NCBI RefSeq assembly: GCF_021653995.1
Contig: NZ_JAJJOZ010000006.1
Span: forward strand, 186,001-250,000
Reading direction: 5' to 3'
Length of the DNA stretch: 64,000 nt
Origin: Allopusillimonas lactea
GTDB lineage: Bacteria > Pseudomonadota > Gammaproteobacteria > Burkholderiales > Burkholderiaceae_B
The position numbers were made by a program, and so were the translations under genes. The notes beneath the pieces were generated by a model. It did not search any database and had not been told where the DNA came from. It worked only from the letters and a program-made list of their open reading frames with translations. Shown here piece after piece: positions 58,703 through 64,000 of the stretch. How positions within the stretch are numbered: position 1 is the first letter of the stretch; each line of letters starts with the position of its first letter.

Positions 58703-59476
58703 TTAACCACACAGCGCTCTGGCGGCGCCGATTGCCAGCGGTGCGAACTTTCGCGCAAAGCCTTCGGGTTCCCATTCGGAGCAGGATCCTGCGATATGCA
58801 CGGCGCCCACCGGCCGGCCGTCATGATCGAGGATCGCACTGCCCAGCGCGATTTCGCCCAAGAGGCTTTCTTCCACAGCTAATGCATAGCTGCGCGTTCG
58901 CGCTTCGGCAATTTTTTCGCGCAGCTGATCGGGATCGGTAATGGATTTAGGTGTGAGCCGTACTAGTGAGGAGCGGCGGATGATGTCATCCGCATCCGCA
59001 GGACTAAGGCTGGCCAGAATCGATCGCCCGCCGGAGGTGATGAACGTGGGCATACGGCGCCCGACCAAGGTTGAATAGTAGGACTGCCGTTTGGTTTGCC
59101 TGCGCAACGCGTAAATAATCGACAAATCATCGAAAAGGCTCAGGTCCACCCGCTCTCCGCACTCTTCCTGCAAGGCCGTCAAGATAGGCGTCGCACGCTC
59201 GATCAACGGATGGCTGCGCAGAAAGTCGAATGTGCGATCCAGGCATTTGCTGCCAGGCAGATAGCCGCGGCCGTTCGCGCCGCGCTCAAGGTATCCCAGC
59301 GCGACGAGTGTGTGCGCAACGCGCTGCGCCGCGCTGCGGTCCAATGAGGAATACGTGGCCAGTTCATTGAGGCTTAAGGGCCCCGGTTTAGTGGAGAACG
59401 CTTCAAGCAGCGCGAATCCCTTGGCCAGAGAACGGACAAACAGTTTGTTTTTATCGTCACCGGTAGAAGAGTGCAT
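58703..59476 (-). CDS. IclR-family transcriptional regulator
   Basis: The 257-residue protein has a winged helix (KGFALLEAFSTKPGPLSLNE, SSLDRSAAQRVAHTLVALG) and the IclR effector domain (VDLSLFDDLSIIYALRRQTK, EESLLGEIALGSAILDHDGR). Its upstream region contains the palindromic site 59534-59550, which is repeated before the receptor gene at 63833. It is divergent from the SDR pair. It is therefore the probable regulator of both the SDR operon and the receptor-deacetylase operon. Confidence 0.93.
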   Translation of the reverse strand: MHSSTGDDKNKLFVRSLAKGFALLEAFSTKPGPLSLNELATYSSLDRSAAQRVAHTLVALGYLERGANGRGYLPGSKCLDRTFDFLRSHPLIERATPILTALQEECGERVDLSLFDDLSIIYALRRQTKRQSYYSTLVGRRMPTFITSGGRSILASLSPADADDIIRRSSLVRLTPKSITDPDQLREKIAEARTRSYALAVEESLLGEIALGSAILDHDGRPVGAVHIAGSCSEWEPEGFARKFAPLAIGAARALCG

Positions 59477-59725
59477 GTGTGTCCTTGTGTTCAGCTACAT
59501 AATGCGAGAGTATATTAATCTTTCGATAAGTAAGTATTAAATAGCAATACTCAAAGGCGTTTTTCATCAACGGCTTTCCTTGAGCACTTGTCAACAAGTC
59601 GCTTCCATTGAGCCGGTTGTTGGCGGCGCACGTGCTTGGCCAGGCAACATAAATCATCGCTGTGCGGGGCGCTGGGCAGCGTTTTTATTATTGAAGAATA
59701 GGCACAACAGCCTTGGAGATAGTCT
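59477..59725. promoter_or_regulatory. Divergent promoter region of iclR and SDR genes
   Basis: The 249-base spacer is AT-rich from 59495 to 59560. It holds the candidate IclR site at 59534-59550. Other parts show no recognisable signal except a plausible ribosome site (TTGGAG) before the SDR ATG at 59726. Confidence 0.5.
59534..59550. promoter_or_regulatory. Candidate IclR operator, copy 1
   Basis: Read on the minus strand it is GTATTGCTATTTAATAC. It matches the perfect palindrome GTATTGCTATGCAATAC at 63884-63900 at 15 of 17 positions. It lies 58-74 bases upstream of the IclR start and 176 bases upstream of the SDR start. Confidence 0.65.
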
Positions 59726-60487
59726 ATGCGACGATTTGAGGATCGGGTGGCCGTCGTGACCGGCGCAGCGTCGGGCTTGGGGCGGGATATCGCGATAAGC
59801 CTGTGTCGAGAAGGGGCCGCGCAAGTCGTCCTGATGGATATCAACCCCCAAGGGCTTGCCGAAACGGCGGAGTTGGCGGGTTCCGCATCGCGCATCAGTA
59901 TCTGCGATGTATCCGATCCGGGTTCAGTGGCCACAGCCTGGCAAGCGCTGCAACTTTCCGACGGCTTGGATGTGCTCGTTACTGCCGCCGGCACCATTGG
60001 CACTTCCGCCGATATTGAGCACTGCGCACCAGCCGATTGGGATCGTCTATTTGCCATTAACGTACGCGGCACGTATCTGGCCGTCCAGCAGGCACTGCCT
60101 TACCTGCGTATCAGATCAGGCTGCATCGTGACAATGGGCTCAACGGCAGGGTTGGTGGGCAGTCGTGCACTGGGGCCATACTCGGCCAGCAAAGGCGCGA
60201 TTACCACGATGACGCGCAGCCTTGCACTTGCACACGCGGCCGACGGCATACGGGTCAATTGCGTCTGTCCCGGCTCAATCAATACGCCCATGCTGCAAGC
60301 GACATTCGACGCGGCGGGCGATGCGGCGGCGGTTGAAGCCCGCAAGGCGGCGTATTTGGCACGCTACCCCATGGGGCGCTTTGGCGAGGCGCACGAGGTT
60401 GCCGAAGCCGTATTGTTTCTGGCCAGTTCAAGTGCGTCATACATGACCGGCGTCATGCTGCCGGTGGATGGGGGCGTGCTGGCATGA
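59726..60487 (+). CDS. Short-chain dehydrogenase/reductase (first of a pair)
   Basis: The 253-residue SDR has the nucleotide motif VVTGAASGLGRDIAISLCRE and the NAG-like motif as TAAGTIG. The active-site Y-x3-K is in GPYSASKGAITTMTR, with the serine in TMGSTAGLVGS, and the substrate-loop PG is in CVCPGSINTPM. Classical SDRs of this type oxidise or reduce hydroxyl/keto groups with NAD(P). It overlaps the second SDR gene by four bases, so both are co-translated and may form a heteromer or two successive steps. Confidence 0.94.
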   Translation: MRRFEDRVAVVTGAASGLGRDIAISLCREGAAQVVLMDINPQGLAETAELAGSASRISICDVSDPGSVATAWQALQLSDGLDVLVTAAGTIGTSADIEHCAPADWDRLFAINVRGTYLAVQQALPYLRIRSGCIVTMGSTAGLVGSRALGPYSASKGAITTMTRSLALAHAADGIRVNCVCPGSINTPMLQATFDAAGDAAAVEARKAAYLARYPMGRFGEAHEVAEAVLFLASSSASYMTGVMLPVDGGVLA

Positions 60488-61254
60488 GATTTGATCAATG
60501 CAATGTCATCATTACGGGGGCGAATAGCGGCATCGGCTTGGCGGCGGTAAAACGTTTCCTCAGCGAGGGTGCCCGCATTCTCGCGGTCGATGTCAACGTC
60601 GCCGCATTGGGCCAGCTTCCGGTCGAAAGCCTCAAGATTGATCTTTCCGCGGTCGACGCACCGGCCCGCATTGCCGGCAAGGCCGCCGAGCTTTTTGATA
60701 ATGTCGATGCGCTGATCAATAACGCGGGCATAGGTGGCGCCCGCACGCTGGCGCTGAGTGACGATGCCTTTATCGACCGCGTTCTCGATGTCAACCTGCG
60801 AGCCGTTATGCGGCTTACGCGCGACGTACTGCCGTTGTTGCGCAAGCCCGGCGCCAGCATTGTCAACGTTACATCGGTTTACGGCGAAACAGGCTACCCC
60901 GGCTCGGCGCCTTACGCTGCTTCCAAAGGCGCCATCTCCCAATTGACACGCCAGTTGGCGGCCGACCTGGCGCCTGAAGGGATCCGTGTCAACGGTATTG
61001 CGCCCGGTGTGATTCGGACAGCAATGACCGAAGCGCGCCTGGATAGCGATGCGTCATACTGGGCGGCGATGGTAGAGGCCACGCCCTTGGGGCGAGTCGG
61101 CGCACCGGAGGAGGTCGCCTCGGTCATCGCCTTTCTCTGCTCCCCGGATGCCAGTTATGTGGTCGGGCAAATCATCCCGGTGGACGGAGGCTGGTTGGAT
61201 TGCCGTACGCGTCCCGCTATAGCCGCCGCTGAGCCGTCGATCAAATCAAGATAA
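60484..61254 (+). CDS. Short-chain dehydrogenase/reductase (second of a pair)
   Basis: The 256-residue SDR has ITGANSGIGLAAVKRFLSEG, the NNAGIGGAR motif, the serine in VNVTSVYGETG and the Y-x3-K in APYAASKGAISQLTRQLA, plus IAPGVIRTAMTEA. The first codon overlaps the stop of the upstream SDR (ATGA). Its 3' end overlaps the convergent deacetylase gene by 9 bases. The pair differ enough (about 35-40% by eye) to have distinct substrates. Confidence 0.94.
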   Translation: MRFDQCNVIITGANSGIGLAAVKRFLSEGARILAVDVNVAALGQLPVESLKIDLSAVDAPARIAGKAAELFDNVDALINNAGIGGARTLALSDDAFIDRVLDVNLRAVMRLTRDVLPLLRKPGASIVNVTSVYGETGYPGSAPYAASKGAISQLTRQLAADLAPEGIRVNGIAPGVIRTAMTEARLDSDASYWAAMVEATPLGRVGAPEEVASVIAFLCSPDASYVVGQIIPVDGGWLDCRTRPAIAAAEPSIKSR

Positions 61255-62106
61255 AAAGGGCGAGATCTTTTGCGCGGCGACGCTGCTGTCGTCTCGTTGA
61301 GAGCGCCAGGCATGGGCAAGCTCTTGGCCCGTCGCATACCAAACACCCGGGAATGTTCGCGTATACGCGATGAATTGCCGCAGTAGTTCAATCCGTGATG
61401 GACGACCGATGGCCTGTGGATGCATCACCAGCGTGAATAAGCCGCCCCATTTATAGATTTCGCGGAACTCGGCACACCAGATTTCCAGAATGTGGCTGTT
61501 GGTGAAAATAGGCCGGTGCGCCTTGATGGACGACAGCATGAAAGGCGCGTCGTCCAGACTCCAGTGCCAAGGCAATTCGACGGGGCCGATGCGCCCGTCA
61601 GGCAAGACGTGATCATAGGGATTGATATCATCCATCAATGAGCTGTCGTAGAGGAATCCATAATCGGTGAGCAGCTTGATGATGTTGGGTGAGGTCTCGC
61701 CGGCCGGCGACCGGTAGCCCAAGGGGCGGACGCCCACATGGCGCTGCAGCGACTCGAGCCCCTTGACGAGCTCTTCAAGCTCCTCTTCGGGTTTGTCGGG
61801 ATCCACCCATTTATGCAGGTAGCCATGATGGCCCACTTCGTGGCCGTTCGCCAGGATCTGTTCGACGCGCTCAGTGCGGTGCTCGGCCACCCAGCCAGGC
61901 ACGAAGAATGTGCCGCGCAGGCCTTCTTCTCGCAGCAACTCCAGCACTTTGAGCACACCCACTTTGGCGCCGTAAGTGCCTTGCGAAAGCGTGCCGGGCC
62001 GCTTCATGTTCTCGGGGTCGCGTGATATCCAGTTGGTTTCCGCGTCGAAATCAAAAGTGAACTGGACGGCGCACTGTGCACCGCCCGGCCAATGTATGGA
62101 AGACAT
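61246..62106 (-). CDS. Polysaccharide deacetylase/allantoinase-type (PuuE-like) hydrolase
   Basis: The 286-residue protein has the NodB-fold landmarks FTFDFDAETNWIS (metal-binding Asp), GTFFVPGWVAEHRTERVEQI, HEVGHHGYLHKW (metal-binding His residues) and GYRSPAGETSPN (catalytic arginine region). The long C-terminal part with LFTLVMHPQAIGRPSR matches PuuE/deacetylase subfamilies that hydrolyse amides or N-acetyl groups. The start at 62106 has GGAG upstream. It follows the receptor gene by 110 bases and converges on the SDR pair. It may hydrolyse a cyclic amide or acetylated compound imported by the receptor. Confidence 0.9.
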   Translation of the reverse strand: MSSIHWPGGAQCAVQFTFDFDAETNWISRDPENMKRPGTLSQGTYGAKVGVLKVLELLREEGLRGTFFVPGWVAEHRTERVEQILANGHEVGHHGYLHKWVDPDKPEEELEELVKGLESLQRHVGVRPLGYRSPAGETSPNIIKLLTDYGFLYDSSLMDDINPYDHVLPDGRIGPVELPWHWSLDDAPFMLSSIKAHRPIFTNSHILEIWCAEFREIYKWGGLFTLVMHPQAIGRPSRIELLRQFIAYTRTFPGVWYATGQELAHAWRSQRDDSSVAAQKISPFLS

Positions 62107-62216
62107 TGCAAATACTCCAGGCGAAAGGGTGGAGTGAAGTGAGAGGAAGTGATAAAGACTTAGCGGTGTGAACGATAGGCGGCTGGCCGCGCTGAGGCGC
62201 GCAGCCAGCGCGAACA

Positions 62217-63833
62217 TCAGGCCTTCCAGCGCATTTCGTCCCAGGGCCCAAGCGGCCCCCAGACCGTGGATGGCACATTCACCAGATTGGCGTCATAGAT
62301 GGTGAACAAGGGTTCTTCGTTCGTCCAGATCAGCGGAAGCTCGTTCGTTACGATCTTCTGGAACTCGCCATACAGTTCCTTGCGCTTGTTGAAATCCTGC
62401 TCGCGCCCGGCGGCGGCCAGGATCTCATCAACACGGGGGTTGCTGTAACCCTCTGTGTTGGAATAGATGACGCCTTTCTTTTGGTTTGTGCTTAGATAGG
62501 CGCGATTCACCCCGATGACTGGATCCGGGTAATTCCACATGCCGTTCATCGTCAGGTCGTATTCCCAATTGCTGACGCGTGTGCTCCAGGTGGGGAAGTC
62601 GGGGTTGGCGCGCAATTCGATATTGATGCCTACTTTACGCAACTGTGCTTTCAGGTATTGAGCCACCGGTTCCTGGCTGTTGACGTTGACGTCGGGCAGC
62701 CATTCGAGCGTCAGCGACACCCGGGAACCATCGGCCTTTCGTGCAAGGCCTGCCGCATCCAGCAGTGCGTTGGCCTTTTCAATGTCATACGCGTAAATCG
62801 TCAGATCGTCTTTACTGTAAAAGACATTGGACTTGGTCAGCGGGCCGTCCATGCGTTTCGCTTTGCCGGCCAGGAGCTTGTTGGCGATAAAGTCCTTGTC
62901 CATGGCGTGAGCAATGGCCTGCCGCACTCGCACGTCGTTGAGCGGCGTCTTGCGATGATTGATTTCCAGGTAGTTGGTCGCGCCCAGTGCTTCGTAGCCG
63001 TCACTCGTGACGCGGATTTTCGGATTGCTCTCAAGGCGCCCAAGATCGCGCACGCGCACGCCGGCAAACGGCAGGTAATTGATCTCCCCGCGCTCCATAC
63101 TGATCAGGCTATTGATCGAATCCTTGTTGATGCGGAAAATCAGCCGGTCGAGATACGGGCGGTTTTCACGGAAAAACCGAGGATTCCTTTCCATGATGAT
63201 GTGTTGGCCGGCCTTGAACTCCACCAGCTTGAACGGCCCCGACCCAACCGCTGCGGTATTGGCCGGGTGGCCCTGTATCGGCGCTGTTGAGTAAACGTGC
63301 TTGGGCAAAATGGGCAGCAGCAAAGGCGACAATGCCGCCGGCAGCGCAGGCTGTGGATAGTCCAGGCGCAAGATCACCGTATGGGCGTCGGGCGTTTCAA
63401 CCTTACCCACGGCCTTGAACATAGAACTGCCAAACGGATGATTGGCTTTTACGATGTCCAGCGAGAAAGCTACATCTTCAGACGTGATCGGCTTGCCATC
63501 ATGAAATACCGCGCCTTCCACCAGTTTGAACGAATATACCAAGCCGTCGTCCGACACCGTCCACGACTTCGCAAGATAGGGATGAGGCTGAAACTTGTCG
63601 TCCATTTGCAGCAGGCCGGCGAACAATTGAACCCCCGGCACCCCCGTTGCCTGCCCGGATTGAATCGCCGGGTTGAGGTGGCGCACCGTTGTGTGGCCGA
63701 TAACCAACGTACCCGTCTGGGCTTGCGCATAAGCGTCGCGCATCGGCAGACCGCTCAGGGCCAGCACGGCGGACGCACCCGTCGCATTCAAAAACCGGCG
63801 TCGATTGATCGAGAGATCTGAAAAGTACTTCAT
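62217..63833 (-). CDS. Family-5 ABC transporter substrate-binding protein
   Basis: The 538-residue exported receptor has a twin-arginine leader (SINRRRFLNATGASAVLALS, cleavage near AQA). It shows family-5 features: LKQMDDKF-like lobe start, FHDGKPITSEDVAFSLDIVK, VGSGPFKLVEF and NDVRVRQAIAHAMDKDFIAN. It is clearly paralogous to the receptor at 2358 (matching blocks ETANKSW/LAKSW, TEGY, PDPVIGV) but in a different operon with a deacetylase. A palindrome 48-70 bases upstream (63881-63903) marks the operator. No permease genes are adjacent in the window. Confidence 0.91.
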   Translation of the reverse strand: MKYFSDLSINRRRFLNATGASAVLALSGLPMRDAYAQAQTGTLVIGHTTVRHLNPAIQSGQATGVPGVQLFAGLLQMDDKFQPHPYLAKSWTVSDDGLVYSFKLVEGAVFHDGKPITSEDVAFSLDIVKANHPFGSSMFKAVGKVETPDAHTVILRLDYPQPALPAALSPLLLPILPKHVYSTAPIQGHPANTAAVGSGPFKLVEFKAGQHIIMERNPRFFRENRPYLDRLIFRINKDSINSLISMERGEINYLPFAGVRVRDLGRLESNPKIRVTSDGYEALGATNYLEINHRKTPLNDVRVRQAIAHAMDKDFIANKLLAGKAKRMDGPLTKSNVFYSKDDLTIYAYDIEKANALLDAAGLARKADGSRVSLTLEWLPDVNVNSQEPVAQYLKAQLRKVGINIELRANPDFPTWSTRVSNWEYDLTMNGMWNYPDPVIGVNRAYLSTNQKKGVIYSNTEGYSNPRVDEILAAAGREQDFNKRKELYGEFQKIVTNELPLIWTNEEPLFTIYDANLVNVPSTVWGPLGPWDEMRWKA

Positions 63834-63880
63834 GGTTTGTCTCGCTTGTTATGTGCGTCATGCACGATGTTTTAGTTGCC

Positions 63881-63903
63881 TAGGTATTGCTATGCAATAC
63901 CTA
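63881..63903. promoter_or_regulatory. Candidate IclR operator, copy 2 (perfect palindrome)
   Basis: TAGGTATTGC (63881-63890) and its exact complement GCAATACCTA (63894-63903) flank TAT. It lies 48-70 bases upstream of the receptor ATG at 63833. The core matches the site at 59534-59550 at 15 of 17 bases, so one regulator, most likely the IclR protein at 58703, should bind both. Confidence 0.7.
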
Positions 63904-63944
63904 TATATCGCCAAAAATCACTATGCGAGAACGATCATCGAAAG

Positions 63945-63959
63945 TCAAGAAAATCTTGA
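63945..63959. promoter_or_regulatory. Second short dyad near the right edge
   Basis: TCAAGA (63945-63950), AAA, TCTTGA (63954-63959) is a perfect 6-base-arm inverted repeat with 3-base spacer, 112 bases upstream of the receptor start. It may belong to a gene beyond the window. Confidence 0.3.
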
Positions 63960-64000
63960 AGGCACGTTGTCACCCACCATCTCCAGACGGTCTTGTCGCA

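Overview
The window looks like a chromosomal segment of a betaproteobacterium of the Burkholderiales, most likely Alcaligenaceae (Bordetella/Achromobacter/Pusillimonas type). This is inferred from gene content: five intact orphan Bug/TctC-type periplasmic receptors plus one remnant, many LysR/IclR/GntR-controlled acyl-CoA catabolic cassettes, two CaiB/BaiF CoA-transferases and an FhaC/FhaB-type two-partner secretion pair. The DNA is moderately GC-rich. I see no rRNA, tRNA, CRISPR array, transposase or phage gene. About 58 protein genes are supported.

Layout. (1) 1-6307: a minus-strand operon with an Old Yellow Enzyme-like oxidoreductase, a family-5 solute receptor, hyuA and a hyuB cut by the window edge, with a divergent LysR gene. 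(2) 6448-10020: a ThDP enzyme and a Bug receptor, with a divergent FCD-GntR regulator. (3) 10072-14035: CaiB, enoyl-CoA hydratase and a VOC protein, plus a LysR gene. (4) 14246-22397: a class-A beta-lactamase-like hydrolase, a small exported protein and a Dnr-type regulator sharing an FNR-type box, a TpsB/TpsA pair and a small lipoprotein. (5) 22482-28779: LysR, then hydratase-Bug-CoA-transferase A/B, a Bug gene remnant, a D-2-hydroxyacid dehydrogenase and a YchJ-like protein. (6) 28935-32228: a YegP-like protein, a TonB-dependent siderophore receptor and two decayed gene ends. (7) 32229-36395: Bug-CaiB-hydratase with LysR. (8) 36628-40885: an XRE-cupin regulator, a polar amino-acid type ABC transporter and a PuuB-like oxidase, closed by a terminator. 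(9) 41041-50144: a compact minus-strand operon with acyl-CoA ligase, Bug, IclR, two acyl-CoA dehydrogenases, a FadB-like fusion and a thiolase, which together make a full beta-oxidation spiral resembling the dicarboxylate pim operon. (10) 50290-54754: GntR, aconitase-like large and small subunits, a BKACE enzyme and a Bug receptor. (11) 54868-58573: a MocR regulator divergent from a BenE-family transporter and YggS, a possible vitamin B6 uptake unit. (12) 58703-63833: IclR, two SDRs, a polysaccharide deacetylase and a second family-5 receptor, probably one regulon.

The common theme is modular uptake and CoA-dependent breakdown of small organic acids. Each module carries a receptor, one or more enzymes and a local regulator. 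No TctA/TctB or Dpp/Opp membrane permease genes are present, so the receptors probably use permeases encoded elsewhere. The least conventional parts are the operator architectures found here: a nested dyad at 36569-36615, a near-identical palindrome shared by 59534-59550 and 63884-63900, a 12-bp-arm palindrome at 13097-13123, and paired GntR sites at 54763 and 54836. The aconitase-like/BKACE operon, whose small subunit lacks the usual swivel motif, also stands out.
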